Positions 45,063 through 54,584 are shown, counted from the first letter of the stretch. The stretch: 64,000 nt of DNA from Synechococcus sp. CBW1004 (GCF_015840715.1 NZ_CP060397.1:496001-560000), one strand, 5' to 3'. Translations and numbers: made by a program. The notes: generated by a model not told the origin, from the letters alone.

Positions 45063-46075
45063 ACGCCCGCACCCTGCTCGGGGCCCTCGCCCTGGTCATC
45101 CTCGTCCTGCTGGTGTGGGAGCTGAGATGGGTGCTCCTGGTCCTGTTCGGCGCCGTGGTGCTTGCGGTCGCCCTCGATGTACCGATCAGCGCCCTGCGAC
45201 GCCTGTCGCCCCTCAACCGTCCTGCGGCGCTGCTGCTTGTTCTGGTCGGTCTTCTGCTGCTGGGCTGGGGTCTGTTCACCCTGCTGCTGCCTGAAGTGAT
45301 TCAGCAGGTGGAGCAGCTGTTCAGCCTGCTTCCCACGCTCAGCCGTCGCCTGGCGGAACTCACCGATCGCATCCCCTGGTTGCCGGATCTCGAGCACCAG
45401 CTGTTCCAGTCCAACAATCTCGAGCGGCTGCAGCCCCTGGGGGGGCAGCTTCTGGGTGTGGCCGGAGGAGCCGCGAACACCACGATCCAGCTGCTGTTGA
45501 TGGCCCTGCTGGCTGTGCTGATGGCGCTTGATCCCCGCAGCCACACCCGCCTGGTGGTGGCGATCACCCCCGCCTTCTATCGCTCCCGCATGCGACAGCT
45601 GCTGCAGGAGTGCCGTGAGGCGCTCGGGGGCTGGTTGGCCGGCATGACCCTCTCGGCGGTGGTGGTCTTCCTGACCACCTGGGCCGGCCTGGCCTTGCTG
45701 CGTGTCCCTCTGGCTCTGCTCAGCGGTCTGATCTGCGGACTGCTCACCTTCGTTCCGACGATCGGTCCGACCGCCGCCACCCTGGTGCCGCTGTCGGTGG
45801 CTCTGCTGGTCTCTCCCGCAAAGGTGCTCCAGGTGCTGGTGCTTCGGTTGGTCCTGCAGAACGGCGAAGCCTTCCTGCTGACGCCCTTGCTGCTCAATCG
45901 CGCCGTCAATCTCCTGCCCACGGTGGCCCTGATGTCCCAGCTGTGCCTCGGGGCACTGCTCGGTCTGCCGGGTGTGCTTCTGGCGCTGCCGCTGGTGGTG
46001 GTGCTGCAGGTCCTGTGCCAGCAGGTTCTGGTGAACGACATCATGGATCACTGGGACCGTCAGGGAGAGTTCTGA
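45059..46075 (+). CDS. AI-2E/PerM family permease (second of two tandem)
   Basis: The 338-residue protein is a paralogue of the upstream permease and has the same plan: LGALALVILVLLVWELRWVL, LFGAVVLAVALDV, an extramembrane helical segment, LLTFVPTIGPTAATLVPLSV and LVLRLVLQNGEAFLLTPLLL. The core Pro-Thr/Asn-Ile-Gly-Pro motif is kept (VPTIGP). It overlaps the first copy by ATGA, so the pair is made together, perhaps as a heteromer. Transported substrate unknown. Confidence 0.9.
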   Translation: MNARTLLGALALVILVLLVWELRWVLLVLFGAVVLAVALDVPISALRRLSPLNRPAALLLVLVGLLLLGWGLFTLLLPEVIQQVEQLFSLLPTLSRRLAELTDRIPWLPDLEHQLFQSNNLERLQPLGGQLLGVAGGAANTTIQLLLMALLAVLMALDPRSHTRLVVAITPAFYRSRMRQLLQECREALGGWLAGMTLSAVVVFLTTWAGLALLRVPLALLSGLICGLLTFVPTIGPTAATLVPLSVALLVSPAKVLQVLVLRLVLQNGEAFLLTPLLLNRAVNLLPTVALMSQLCLGALLGLPGVLLALPLVVVLQVLCQQVLVNDIMDHWDRQGEF

Positions 46076-46156
46076 CTGCGGCAGCCACGCCTCTCCCGGT
46101 CCGGATCCCGACGACACGCGGGAGTGCCGGGCACGGGGCCCTTCGGCCTGTGCGGA

Positions 46157-46414
46157 CTAGCGCCGTGATCGCCCGTATCGCCGCCAGAGAGAGGGCTGGG
46201 CCAGGAGCACCGCGATGGCCAGCGGATGGGCGGTGATCGCGGTCGCCAGGGAGGTCAGGGTGACGTGATCGACCAGCAGGACCAGCTCGGTTCGCAGATC
46301 GAGCACCGCCAGGATCAGGAGCACCAGAGGCAGGAGGTGGAAGCGCCCTGCAGGAGTCGCGTCGGGGGGGGGGTGGTCCTGAGTCCGCTCGGCCTGGCCG
46401 GATGATCCGCTCAT
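46157..46414 (-). CDS. Small membrane protein downstream of secF
   Basis: The ATG at 46414 overlaps the secF stop (ATGA) and gives 85 residues with a hydrophilic Pro-rich start and two hydrophobic helices (FHLLPLVLLILAVLDLRTEL, TAITAHPLAIAVLLAQPSLW) and a basic end. This spacing and look are typical of picocyanobacterial secDF units. No family name is known to me. It converges with the second AI-2E-type permease with about 80 bases between. Confidence 0.75.
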   Translation of the reverse strand: MSGSSGQAERTQDHPPPDATPAGRFHLLPLVLLILAVLDLRTELVLLVDHVTLTSLATAITAHPLAIAVLLAQPSLWRRYGRSRR

Positions 46415-47370
46415 CGGCGGGACAGCACCGGCAGGAGGGTCGGGGCCACGGCGATGCTGGACCACGCCCCCACCAGAATGCCGGTGCTCAGTGCCACAGC
46501 AAACCAGAACAGGGTGCTGCCCCCGAAGAGGATCAGGGCGATCAGCGGCAACAGGGTGGTGAGGCTCGTGTAGACGGAGCGGGTGAGGGTGGCACTGACG
46601 GCGGCATCCGCCTGTTCAGCAAGGCTCTGCTCCTTGAGCTCGGCCCGTTTTTCACGGATCCGGTCGAAGATCACCACCGTGTCGTTGACCGAATAGCCGG
46701 CGATCGTCAGCAGGGCCACGGCAAACAGGCTGTTGACCTCGACGCCGGCCAGAAGACCCAGCCAGGCGAACACGCCACAGGTGATCAGCACATCGTGGCC
46801 GAGGCAGACCAGGGCCAGCAGGGCGAAGATGCGGTCGTAGCGGAAGGTGATGTACAGGGCGATGCCCACGAAGCTGACCAGCAGCGAAATCAGGCTGCTG
46901 CGCAACAGCTGGGCCCCGAGCGTGGGCCCGATCGTGTCGACCGACAGGCCACCGGGCTCGATCTCCCCGACCAGCGGCCGGATCTGATCGACCAGTGCCT
47001 GCCCCTGGGCGGCACTGAGGGTGGGAAGGCGCAGGAGCACCAGCTCGCCGTCATCGAGAATCTGGCCGGAGACGCCCCGGAGATCAGGGGGACTCTCACC
47101 GGCTTCGGCAGGCAGGGAGATGGAGCGCACTCCGGCCTCAAGCGCGCTCACCGTGAGCGGCGGACAGGAGTCGTCGCAACGGCGGCTGAGTTCGATCTGG
47201 GTGCCACCGGTGAAATCCAGGCCAGGCCGCAGCGGCAAGCCGATCTCCGGGGATCGCCAGGACAGCGCCATGCCGAAGAGGCTCAGCAACAGGGCAATTC
47301 CGGAGATCGCCCAGAGCAGGCGACGGCGGCGATTGACGCGCAGATCGAGGAGTGAGGCGAGAGTGGCCAT
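46411..47370 (-). CDS. secF: Protein translocase subunit SecF
   Basis: SecF with SecD uses the proton gradient to help proteins leave the SecYEG channel. The 319-residue protein has the N-terminal LDFTGGTQIEL motif, six hydrophobic helices, and GYSVNDTVVIFDRIREK, the SecF signature. It starts 10 bases after the secD stop; the 85-residue gene follows by ATGA overlap. Confidence 0.95.
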   Translation of the reverse strand: MATLASLLDLRVNRRRRLLWAISGIALLLSLFGMALSWRSPEIGLPLRPGLDFTGGTQIELSRRCDDSCPPLTVSALEAGVRSISLPAEAGESPPDLRGVSGQILDDGELVLLRLPTLSAAQGQALVDQIRPLVGEIEPGGLSVDTIGPTLGAQLLRSSLISLLVSFVGIALYITFRYDRIFALLALVCLGHDVLITCGVFAWLGLLAGVEVNSLFAVALLTIAGYSVNDTVVIFDRIREKRAELKEQSLAEQADAAVSATLTRSVYTSLTTLLPLIALILFGGSTLFWFAVALSTGILVGAWSSIAVAPTLLPVLSRR

Positions 47371-47380
47371 CGAGGGGGGG

Positions 47381-48883
47381 TCAGGATGCCGTGGCGGGCA
47401 GCTCGGCCCCGGGCAGGAAGTAGGTGGGACGGCGCAGGGCCGGGTAGCTCATCAGCAATCTCAGCAGGGTGCGGGTGCAGGTGAGCGCGCTGAACAGGCT
47501 GAGCAGAACACCGATGCCGAGGGTGACGGCAAATCCCTTCACGAAGCCGGTGCCGAGCGCAAAGAGGGCAGCGCAGCTGATCAGGGTGGTGAGCTGGCCG
47601 TCGAGGATCGAGGAGAACGCGAGGGCGAATCCGGTGTCGATCGAACGGATGAGGGTATTCCCAGAGCGAAGTTCATCCTTGATCCGCTCAAAGATGAGCA
47701 CATTGGCATCCACCGCCATGCCGAGCGACAGGATGAAGCCGGCGATGCCCGGCAGGGTGAGCGTGACGGGGATCAGGGCATAGATCGCCAGATTGAACAG
47801 CCCGTAGAGGCTGAGAGCCACCACGGCCACCATGCCGGCCAGGCGATAGGTGATCACCATGAACAGAGCCACCAGGGCCAGGCCGGACAGGGCCGCCAGC
47901 AGGCTGGTGCGGATGTTCTCGGCTCCGAGTGACGGGCCGATGGTGCGCACCTCGATGATCTTCACCGGCAGTGGCAGCGAGCCACCGCGCAGCTGAACCT
48001 CCAGCTCGCGGGCCTCCTCGGCGGTGAAGTTGCCGGTGATGCTGGCCCCACCGCCGGTGATGCCAGCAGCCTTGAACTCAGGGCCGACGGTGGCTTCGCT
48101 GATCGAGCGTCCATCGAGGACGATGCCCAGCACCCGGCCGGTGCCGGCGATCGACTGGGTGAGCGCTGCGAACTTCTCACCGCCCTCGCGGTTGAAGCTC
48201 AGGGTCACATCCCAGGTGCTGGCCGTGGCGCTCTGCTGCCGGCCGGCGGCGGTGAGCTCCTTGCCGGTGAGCTGGGTGGGGCCGTAAAGGCCCACCAAAC
48301 GGCGGTTGACCTCCTGAAGGAGAAGGCCGATCTGATCGCTCTCGCTGCTTCCGGCCGGCACCTCCACCCCGAGGTCCCTGAGGGAACGGGCCAGATCCTC
48401 AGGGGGCAGCTGCGGCGTGGGCCTGGGACCCCCGGCATCGGTGGGATCCTGGTTGAGCGCGGGGTCCCGTGCGGCCAGCACCGCCTCGGCCTGACGCTTC
48501 AGGGGCAGCAGACCCTGCATCTCCTTCTCGGTGCCGGGCTTCTGGGCGCGGAACTCGAGCAGGGCCGTGCTGCCCAGCACCCGGGCGGCACGGCTGGGGT
48601 CCTGTTCGCCAGGCAGCTGCAGCACCAGCTGGTCATTGCCCACGGTCTGCAGCGTCGATTCCGCCACCCCGAGGCCATTGATGCGACGCTCGAGCACCTC
48701 CTTGACGGCCTCCAGCTGCTCCTTCTGGACGCTGCGGATCTCACCGGCGGGCAGTACCTGCAGGGTGAGCTGGCTGCCACCGCGCAGATCGAGGCCGAGC
48801 TGGAGGCCATAGCTGGCGAGAAGGGCGGCGGAGGCGATCGCGAGCGCCAGGATGAGGGCTACCCAGCCCTGTTGGCGTGCCAT
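47381..48883 (-). CDS. secD: Protein translocase subunit SecD
   Basis: SecD of 500 residues has the N-terminal LGLDLRGGSQLTLQV motif, the periplasmic P1 domain (GLGVAESTLQTVGNDQLVLQ, LEFRAQKPG), and the C-terminal RND-like half with GFILSLGMAVDANVLIFERI and ALFALGTGFVKGFAVTLGIG. Length is normal. Position after pdhB and before secF is as commonly seen in picocyanobacteria. The ATG at 48883 (MARQQGWVALIL) is fitting. Confidence 0.95.
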   Translation of the reverse strand: MARQQGWVALILALAIASAALLASYGLQLGLDLRGGSQLTLQVLPAGEIRSVQKEQLEAVKEVLERRINGLGVAESTLQTVGNDQLVLQLPGEQDPSRAARVLGSTALLEFRAQKPGTEKEMQGLLPLKRQAEAVLAARDPALNQDPTDAGGPRPTPQLPPEDLARSLRDLGVEVPAGSSESDQIGLLLQEVNRRLVGLYGPTQLTGKELTAAGRQQSATASTWDVTLSFNREGGEKFAALTQSIAGTGRVLGIVLDGRSISEATVGPEFKAAGITGGGASITGNFTAEEARELEVQLRGGSLPLPVKIIEVRTIGPSLGAENIRTSLLAALSGLALVALFMVITYRLAGMVAVVALSLYGLFNLAIYALIPVTLTLPGIAGFILSLGMAVDANVLIFERIKDELRSGNTLIRSIDTGFALAFSSILDGQLTTLISCAALFALGTGFVKGFAVTLGIGVLLSLFSALTCTRTLLRLLMSYPALRRPTYFLPGAELPATAS

Positions 48884-48972
48884 GAAGTTCGGGCGGTGGT
48901 AGGAGGCGGGAAGGGGCAGTGCTGAGGCGGTGGAGCCCCGTGCCTGGCCGCCCTCCGGTTTTCAGGGACGTC

Positions 48973-49956
48973 TCAGACGCTGCCGGCCTTGAGCTGCAGG
49001 GCCGCCTCGACGATCTGATGGGGCTGAATGATCGTCAGGTTCTCCAGTTTTCCGTTGTATGGGGTCGGGATGTCCTGGGAGGAGAGGCGGATCGGCCTGG
49101 CGTCGAGATCGTCGAAGCAGTGTTCGGTGATCAGGGCGACGAGCTCGGCGCCGATGCCGCCGGTCTTCATGCACTCTTCCACCACCAGAACCTTGTGGGT
49201 CTTGCGGATCGAACGGCTGATCGTCTCCATGTCGAACGGCTTGAGGCTGATCAGATCGATCAGCTCCACATCCACCCCCTCGGCCTCCAGCTGCTGCACC
49301 GCCTTGAGGCAATGGTGACGCATGCGCGAATAGGTGAGGATCGTCACATCCTTGCCTTCGCGGACCACCTCAGCCTGATCCAGTGCGCAGATGTAATCCC
49401 CCTCGGGGATGTCTTCGGAGAGGTTGTAGAGCAGCACATGCTCAAAGAAGAGCACTGGATTGTTATCGCGGATCGCGGCCTTCATCAGGCCCTTGGCATT
49501 GGTGGGCGTGCTCACCGCCACGATCTTGATGCCGGGAACGGCGTGGAAGTAGGCCTCCAGCCGCTGACTGTGCTCAGCGCCCAGCTGTCTCCCCACACCG
49601 CCCGGGCCACGCACCACCGCAGGAATCGTGAAGTTGCCGCCGCTGGTGTAACGCAGCATCCCCATGTTGTTGGAGATCTGGTTGAAGGCGAGCAGCAGGA
49701 AGCCCATGTTCATGCCCTCCACGATCGGCCTCAGGCCGGTCATGGCGGCACCGACCGCCATGCCGGTGAAGCTGTTCTCGGCGATCGGGGTATCGAGCAC
49801 GCGCAGCTCGCCGTATTTCTCGTAGAGATCCTTGGTGACCTTGTAGGAGCCGCCGTACTGGCCCACGTCCTCCCCCATCACGCAGACATGGGGATCGCGG
49901 GCCATCTCCTCGTCGATGGCCTCACGCAGGGCATTGAACAGAAGGGTTTCGTCCAC
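48973..49956 (-). CDS. pdhB: Pyruvate dehydrogenase E1 component, beta subunit
   Basis: PdhB forms the E1 heterotetramer that decarboxylates pyruvate for acetyl-CoA. The GTG at 49956 ([18 protein letters not shown]) gives 327 residues, the usual length; the frame is open 16 codons further up. Motifs: [60 protein letters not shown] and [20 protein letters not shown]. It is followed by secD after 89 bases. Confidence 0.95.
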   Translation of the reverse strand: MDETLLFNALREAIDEEMARDPHVCVMGEDVGQYGGSYKVTKDLYEKYGELRVLDTPIAENSFTGMAVGAAMTGLRPIVEGMNMGFLLLAFNQISNNMGMLRYTSGGNFTIPAVVRGPGGVGRQLGAEHSQRLEAYFHAVPGIKIVAVSTPTNAKGLMKAAIRDNNPVLFFEHVLLYNLSEDIPEGDYICALDQAEVVREGKDVTILTYSRMRHHCLKAVQQLEAEGVDVELIDLISLKPFDMETISRSIRKTHKVLVVEECMKTGGIGAELVALITEHCFDDLDARPIRLSSQDIPTPYNGKLENLTIIQPHQIVEAALQLKAGSV

Positions 49957-50054
49957 GGCAGGAGGGCTCTGGGGCTGCGCTCCGCAGGCGCGAAGCAGGC
50001 TCAACCTATCTCAGTCCCGTCCGGCGCTTCGCTGGTTCTGCGGCGGCGATGGGC

Positions 50055-50150
50055 TCAGCCGCCGGCGGCGAAGGTGCTCAGCAGCAGCACCGACAGGAGC
50101 ATGCCCGGCAGCAGCAGCACCACCAGCAGTGCGAGGTCGTGGGGGGTCAT
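50055..50150 (-). CDS. Very short hydrophobic protein (31 residues), unknown
   Basis: A frame from ATG 50150 to TGA reads MTPHDLALLVVLLLPGMLLS and VLLLSTFAAGG, a single membrane helix. It sits between DUF3082 and pdhB on the same strand. I think similar peptides occur at this place in other picocyanobacteria, but this is memory only. It does not match the small photosystem or cytochrome b6f subunits I can recall. Most likely a real small membrane protein. Confidence 0.6.
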   Translation of the reverse strand: MTPHDLALLVVLLLPGMLLSVLLLSTFAAGG

Positions 50151-50331
50151 CGTCGGGGGTGTCTGCAACAAGGGAGAGGTGCGGAGCCGGGTGCCACGGC
50201 GATCCGGGGCGGTCGCTGCGGTGTCTCGGAGGTGCCCCCCGCCGCTGTGGGGCTGGGAGCCCCCTGACCACGGCGCAAGCTAAGGGGGCCCGGGGCTCAG
50301 CCGCCAGGCTCTGCATCGCTCTGTTCTCCCC

Positions 50332-50790
50332 TCAGGACGCCCCCTGCGAGTGGCGGGGCTGCAGAAGGCTGCGCAGGAAGGTGAGCGCCAGCCCGACACC
50401 GATGAAGGCGAAGCTGAAGGTGGCCAGGAAACACATCCCCACGATCAGCGTCTTGAGGGCGGTGGCGATGCTCTGGGCGATCTGGGCGCTGTAGTGGGGA
50501 GGATGCTCCGCGTAGTACCCGACCACCTTCTGGCTCAGGCCCAGGCTCAGCCAGGCCAGCAGGCCGCTGGTGAGCGCACCGGAGAGGAAGCTGAGCGGGC
50601 CCTTGCGGGGCCGCTGATCCACGCTCTCAGCACTGGCCTGCGGCGCGGCGGCCTCGGCAGCAGCGGCCGTGCCGAAGCCGGATCCCGCGGCTGCAGCGGG
50701 AGCGACATCCGAGACCGGGGGCACCTCAGCCCCGCTGGCCGGCTGGGCGGGGAGGGGTTCGGGAGCGGAGGGGGGATTGGCGGCGGACAT
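50332..50790 (-). CDS. DUF3082 membrane protein
   Basis: The 152-residue protein has an about 75-residue Ala/Pro/Glu-rich disordered N-terminus, then two to three hydrophobic helices: FLSGALTSGLLAWLSLGL, IATALKTLIVGMCFLATFSF and FIGVGLALTFLRSLL. The core matches DUF3082 of cyanobacteria and plastids (GPLSFLSGALTSG). Function unknown. It lies between ispE (upstream) and the 31-residue gene. Confidence 0.85.
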   Translation of the reverse strand: MSAANPPSAPEPLPAQPASGAEVPPVSDVAPAAAAGSGFGTAAAAEAAAPQASAESVDQRPRKGPLSFLSGALTSGLLAWLSLGLSQKVVGYYAEHPPHYSAQIAQSIATALKTLIVGMCFLATFSFAFIGVGLALTFLRSLLQPRHSQGAS

Positions 50791-50848
50791 GGCTGCGGAA
50801 CTGACGGATGGAGAACTGAGGACGACAGGGACCGGCTGAGCGAATGCC

Positions 50849-51808
50849 TCAGGCTCCGCCCGCGCTCGCGGGCGTGTCCTCCACCCTGACGCCGTGATCC
50901 AGGAAACGGCAGCACCAGTGCTCGAAGCCGGCCTCCTGCAGGCTCGGTGCCAGCCGCTCGCCGGCGGCCTCCGCCTGATCGCCGTCGTCGTAGAGAGCGA
51001 ACAGGGTGGGGCCGGAGCCGCTCATCGCCACCACACGTGCCTCACCCTGCTCGCGCAGCAGTCGCAGGCCCAGCCGCACGCTCTCGACCTCCGGTTCCAC
51101 GACCGCCTGCAGATCGTTCCGCAACGGCGGCAAGGGCCGCTCGCCCTGCAACGCCTCCAGCAGTGGCCCCCGGCGCAGGGCTGATCGGCGCTGCTCGAAG
51201 TCCTCCTCATGATCGAGATAGAAATCGCCGCGCAGCTCCCGGCAGCGGCCGTAGGCCCAGGGGGTGGAGACGCTGGCGGAGGGATCCTTGACCAGCAGCA
51301 CCCCGAATCCGGGCCGCTGCGGCAGGTCCGGATCCTCAAGGATCTCGCCGCGCCCGAAGCAGAGGCGGGTGCCGCCCTCCAGGCAGAACGGCAGGTCCGA
51401 GCCCAGTTCGGCAGCGAAGCGATGCAGGTCGGCCGCCGCGAACCCCAGCCCCCAGAGGCGGTTCAGCCCCACCAGCGCGGCGGCCCCGTCGCTGGAGCCA
51501 CCGGCGAGGCCGGCGCCGATGGGGATGCGCTTGCGCAGCTGCATGTGAACGCCGAGCTCCGGCAGCCCGGCACGGCTGCGCAGCAGCTCCGCGGCCCGCA
51601 CGATCAGGTTGCTGCCATCGCTGGGCAGGTCCTGCCGGTCGATCGTCAGCGCGAGGCGTCCATCGGCGCTCGGTGCCAGGAGCAGCTCATCGGCGAGATC
51701 CAGGCTCTGCATCAGCATCGCCAGCTCGTGGAAGCCGTCGGGCCGCAGACCCAGCACCTCCAGATGCAGGTTGATCTTCGCCGGCGCCAGGACGCGGAGG
51801 GTCGCCAT
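50849..51808 (-). CDS. ispE: 4-diphosphocytidyl-2-C-methyl-D-erythritol kinase
   Basis: IspE phosphorylates CDP-methylerythritol in the MEP pathway of isoprenoid synthesis. The 319-residue protein has [20 protein letters not shown] at the start, the GHMP ATP motif [28 protein letters not shown] and the C-terminal [15 protein letters not shown]. It begins 3 bases after the rsmA stop, so the two form an operon. Confidence 0.95.
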   Translation of the reverse strand: MATLRVLAPAKINLHLEVLGLRPDGFHELAMLMQSLDLADELLLAPSADGRLALTIDRQDLPSDGSNLIVRAAELLRSRAGLPELGVHMQLRKRIPIGAGLAGGSSDGAAALVGLNRLWGLGFAAADLHRFAAELGSDLPFCLEGGTRLCFGRGEILEDPDLPQRPGFGVLLVKDPSASVSTPWAYGRCRELRGDFYLDHEEDFEQRRSALRRGPLLEALQGERPLPPLRNDLQAVVEPEVESVRLGLRLLREQGEARVVAMSGSGPTLFALYDDGDQAEAAGERLAPSLQEAGFEHWCCRFLDHGVRVEDTPASAGGA

Positions 51809-51811
51809 CGT

Positions 51812-52660
51812 TCAGCCGCTGGTGGGCACACAGGAGAGGCGATTCAAGCCGGTGGCCAGCGCCACCCACTGGGCCGGGCTCAGCTCCTGGGGGCGCTGGG
51901 CGAGCTCCACGCCGGCCTCCGCGGCGAGGCGGCTCAGATCCTCCGGCGGCAGCACTCCGGCCAGGGTGTTGCGCAGCATCTTGCGGCGGGAGGCGTAGCA
52001 GCGGCGCAGCAGGCTTTCCACCTGGCGCGCCACGGCGGGTGCCAGCAGCTCCTGCGGCGGCAGGGGCTCCAGCAGGATCACCTCCGACATCACCTTCGGC
52101 GGCGGCGCGAAGCAGCGCGGAGGCACCGGGCAGACGCTGCGGCAGCGCGCCAGCAGCTGCATGCGCACGCTCAGGGCCGAGCAGGCGCTGCTGCCCGGCA
52201 GGGCGCGGATCCGCTCCCCCACCTCCTGCTGCACCAGCAGCACCAGCCGTCCATAGGCGGGCTGCACAGGGCGATCCAGCCGACCGACCAGCCGCTCCAG
52301 CAGCGGACCGGTGATGTTGTACGGGATGTTGGCCACCACCTTGGTGGGTGGCTCGACGCCCTCGGCCCGCAGCGGCACCTCCAGGGCGTCCCCCTCGATC
52401 AGATGGAAGCGCGGGTCGCCGCCGAAGCGCTGCCGCAGCCCCGCCACCAGGTCGCGGTCCAGCTCCACCGCCACCAGGTCCTGCAGCGGGCCGGCCAGCA
52501 GCCGCTCGGTCAGCGCCCCGCGGCCGGGCCCCACCTCCAGCACCCGATCGCCCGGGACCAGCTCAGCGGCGGCGAGGATCCGATCCAGCACCCTCTCATC
52601 CACCAGCCAGTGCTGGCCGAAGCGCTTGCGGGCGCGATGGCCGGCGGCGGTCATGGACAT
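51812..52660 (-). CDS. rsmA: 16S rRNA (adenine-1518/1519-N6)-dimethyltransferase
   Basis: RsmA (KsgA) dimethylates two adenines of 16S rRNA late in small-subunit assembly. Motifs: KRFGQHWLVDERVLDRIL, the SAM-site VLEVGPGRGALTERLL, VVANIPYNITGPLLERL (the catalytic NIPY), and the C-terminal rRNA-contact helices. ATG 52660 or 52654 are both possible; the frame extends slightly further. It is followed by ispE. Confidence 0.94.
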   Translation of the reverse strand: MSMTAAGHRARKRFGQHWLVDERVLDRILAAAELVPGDRVLEVGPGRGALTERLLAGPLQDLVAVELDRDLVAGLRQRFGGDPRFHLIEGDALEVPLRAEGVEPPTKVVANIPYNITGPLLERLVGRLDRPVQPAYGRLVLLVQQEVGERIRALPGSSACSALSVRMQLLARCRSVCPVPPRCFAPPPKVMSEVILLEPLPPQELLAPAVARQVESLLRRCYASRRKMLRNTLAGVLPPEDLSRLAAEAGVELAQRPQELSPAQWVALATGLNRLSCVPTSG

Positions 52661-52777
52661 GCAGCGGTGCCGCACCGATTGTGACGCCTCGGCGGATGGC
52701 CGGGCTCCCTGCCCGGCCGGGGCTGCCGGTTCGGCGAAGGGTGGTCAAGCTGGAGTGACCATCGCGGATCTGAAGTC

Positions 52778-53059
52778 ATGCGCCCCCTGCCGATCCTGCT
52801 GGCGCTCGTCCCCCTGCTGGCCCTTCCGGCCGTTGCGGGCAGCGTCACCGCCGATTCGATCAACGATCATTCCGCCGCCCTTCAGGAGGCCCTGGCCCGG
52901 GTGCCGCGCGGGGCCACCGCCACCCGCAGCCAGTGCCAGTCGATTCAGGTGGGTGGCTTCGGGTTGCCGCGCTGGCGTTGCACGGTGTGGTTCAGCGAGG
53001 CGCCCGCGCCGGGCGCTCCGGCTTCCGGCCAGCCGGCTGCTCCGGCGACGGCTCCCTGA
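52778..53059 (+). CDS. Small secreted protein, unknown
   Basis: This 93-residue protein starts with a clear signal peptide (LPILLALVPLLALPAVAGSV), followed by a short domain with two Cys (SQCQSIQ, RWRCTVWF) that may pair as a disulfide, and an Ala/Pro-rich tail. No family is recognised. It diverges from rsmA with about 117 bases between and converges with yraN, whose stop is 2 bases away. Confidence 0.78.
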   Translation: MRPLPILLALVPLLALPAVAGSVTADSINDHSAALQEALARVPRGATATRSQCQSIQVGGFGLPRWRCTVWFSEAPAPGAPASGQPAAPATAP

Positions 53060-53061
53060 GC

Positions 53062-53424
53062 TCAGCCCTCGAGCCGGATCCAGCGCACCGGCAGCCGTGC
53101 CGGCGGCAGCGGGACGAGGGCCGCCACCATCTCCACCGGGCTGCGCTGCCAGTCCGGATGGGCCGCCAGCCAGCAGGCCCAGCTGCGGGCCAGCCGCAGG
53201 CGCTTCTCGCCCCGCAGGGCGGCCAGGCCGCCGCCATCGCAGGCGCCGGGCCGCCGCGCCTTCACCTCCACCAGCAGCAGCCGCTGCCCCTTGCGCAGCA
53301 CCAGATCCAGCTCCCCCCAGCGGCAGCGCCACTGGCGATCCAGCAGCCGCCAGCCCCTCTGCCGCAGCAGTCGCAGCGCCCGTTGTTCGGCCCAGTCCCC
53401 CTGGCGCTGCTGCGCGGTGCGCAT
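53062..53424 (-). CDS. yraN: YraN (UPF0102) endonuclease-like protein
   Basis: The 120-residue protein has the YraN pattern: QQRQGDWAEQRALRLLRQRG, WGELDLVLRKGQRLLLVEVK and KRLRLARSWACWLAAHPDW. The E-x-D and E-V-K residues resemble the active site of restriction-endonuclease-fold nucleases. Activity has not been shown for most members. The ATG at 53424 is the first Met before the domain; upstream sequence is antisense to the next gene's leader. Confidence 0.85.
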   Translation of the reverse strand: MRTAQQRQGDWAEQRALRLLRQRGWRLLDRQWRCRWGELDLVLRKGQRLLLVEVKARRPGACDGGGLAALRGEKRLRLARSWACWLAAHPDWQRSPVEMVAALVPLPPARLPVRWIRLEG

Positions 53425-53522
53425 GGCGGTGTGAGCGGCTGAGGGCAGAGTTCCCCGACGGCGACACCGTCTTCCTCCCCCGCCCCTCGCGCCTAGGGTC
53501 TTCACCCCTTCGCAGTGAACCG

Positions 53523-54077
53523 ATGGCGCCGAGCCCCTCGCCGCAGCCGATCACCGCCGAGCTGCCCCCAGCCCCACCGGCGGCATCCTCTCGCCGCTCC
53601 CCTGGCCTGGGCGCCGTTGCCGCTCTGCTGGCTGCGTTGCTGCTCTGGCTGCCTGCCCAGCCGGTGCTGGCGGCGATGGACTACGCCAAGCAGGTGCTGA
53701 TCGGCGCCGACTTCCATGGGGCCGACCTGCGCGGCGTGACCTTCAACCTCACGAATCTGCGCGAGGCCGATTTCCACGACGCCGATCTGCGCAACGCTTC
53801 CCTGTTCGGGGCCAAGCTGCAGGACGCCGACATGCGCGGCGCCGATCTGCGCGAGGCCACCCTCGATTCGGCCGTGTTCGATGGCACCGACCTGCGCAAT
53901 GCGCGCCTCGACGATGCCTTCGCGTTCAACACCAAGTTCCGCGATGTGCTGATCGAGGGAGCTGATTTCACCAACGTGCCGCTGCGGGGTGATGCGCTCA
54001 GCGCTCTCTGTTCCGTGGCCAGCGGCACCAATCCCTCCAGTGGTCGCGCAACCCGCGACACACTGGGCTGCGGCTGA
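53523..54077 (+). CDS. Pentapeptide-repeat protein with signal peptide (thylakoid lumen type)
   Basis: The 184-residue protein has a Pro-rich start, a hydrophobic export helix (VAALLAALLLWLPAQPVLAA), and about 100 residues of A(D/N)LxX pentapeptide repeats (ADFHGADLRGVTFNLTNLRE, ADFHDADLRNASLFGAKLQD). It ends with a Cys pair (SALCSVASG, TLGCG). Such proteins form a right-handed quadrilateral beta-helix and several are lumenal in cyanobacteria. Partner unknown. Start ATG 53523 is clear. Confidence 0.9.
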   Translation: MAPSPSPQPITAELPPAPPAASSRRSPGLGAVAALLAALLLWLPAQPVLAAMDYAKQVLIGADFHGADLRGVTFNLTNLREADFHDADLRNASLFGAKLQDADMRGADLREATLDSAVFDGTDLRNARLDDAFAFNTKFRDVLIEGADFTNVPLRGDALSALCSVASGTNPSSGRATRDTLGCG

Positions 54078-54094
54078 TCCACCGGATCCGATCC

Positions 54095-54544
54095 ATGCCT
54101 CTCGATCCCCGCAGCCGTGAGCGGCTCGAAGCCCTCGGCCGCACCCTGCCCCAGCCCCTGCCGGCTCCGGAGCCGACGCGGCCCAGCCGCGGCGATGCCA
54201 CCGCCCCGCGCCACGCCGTCGAGACCGAGGACAACCCCGAGCAGCTGTTCCGCGAACTGATGGGAGCCAGTGCCGACGGCACCGTGCCGCCCCATCTGCT
54301 CGATCGGCTGCGCCAGCTGGAGAAGGAGCGCCTGCGCAGCCGGCCTGCGGTGCCGCCCCGGGGCGAGGGCTCGCTGCAGCCGGCCAGCGCCGCCGCAGCG
54401 CCCGCATCCGGTGCCACCGCGCGGCGCCGTCAGGGAACGCGGCCGGGCGGCGGCCGCCCGGCCCGTGTCGCTCCCGGCAGCGAAGAGGCCGATCTTTACA
54501 CCGCCTTCGCCCAGCTGCTGCTCGAAGACGAGGAACTCGACTGA
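54095..54544 (+). CDS. Conserved hypothetical protein, 149 residues
   Basis: The protein has two short helical elements (RSRERLEALGRTLPQPLP; NPEQLFRELMGASADGTVPP HLLDRLRQLEKERL in parts) separated by disordered Pro/Ala/Arg-rich sequence and an acidic end (LYTAFAQLLLEDEELD). No domain is known. It follows the pentapeptide gene by 17 bases, so the two are probably co-transcribed; a shared function is not evident. Confidence 0.75.
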   Translation: MPLDPRSRERLEALGRTLPQPLPAPEPTRPSRGDATAPRHAVETEDNPEQLFRELMGASADGTVPPHLLDRLRQLEKERLRSRPAVPPRGEGSLQPASAAAAPASGATARRRQGTRPGGGRPARVAPGSEEADLYTAFAQLLLEDEELD

Positions 54545-54584
54545 CCCCGTCGACCCGTCCGGCAACCTCCCACGCCCCGCAGCC

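Noticed and set aside
52311..53522. Long plus-strand frame reaching into the pentapeptide-repeat gene
   Set aside because: Only the part from ATG 53523 has family motifs; the earlier part is antisense to rsmA and yraN and is Arg/Ser/Pro/Ala-rich.
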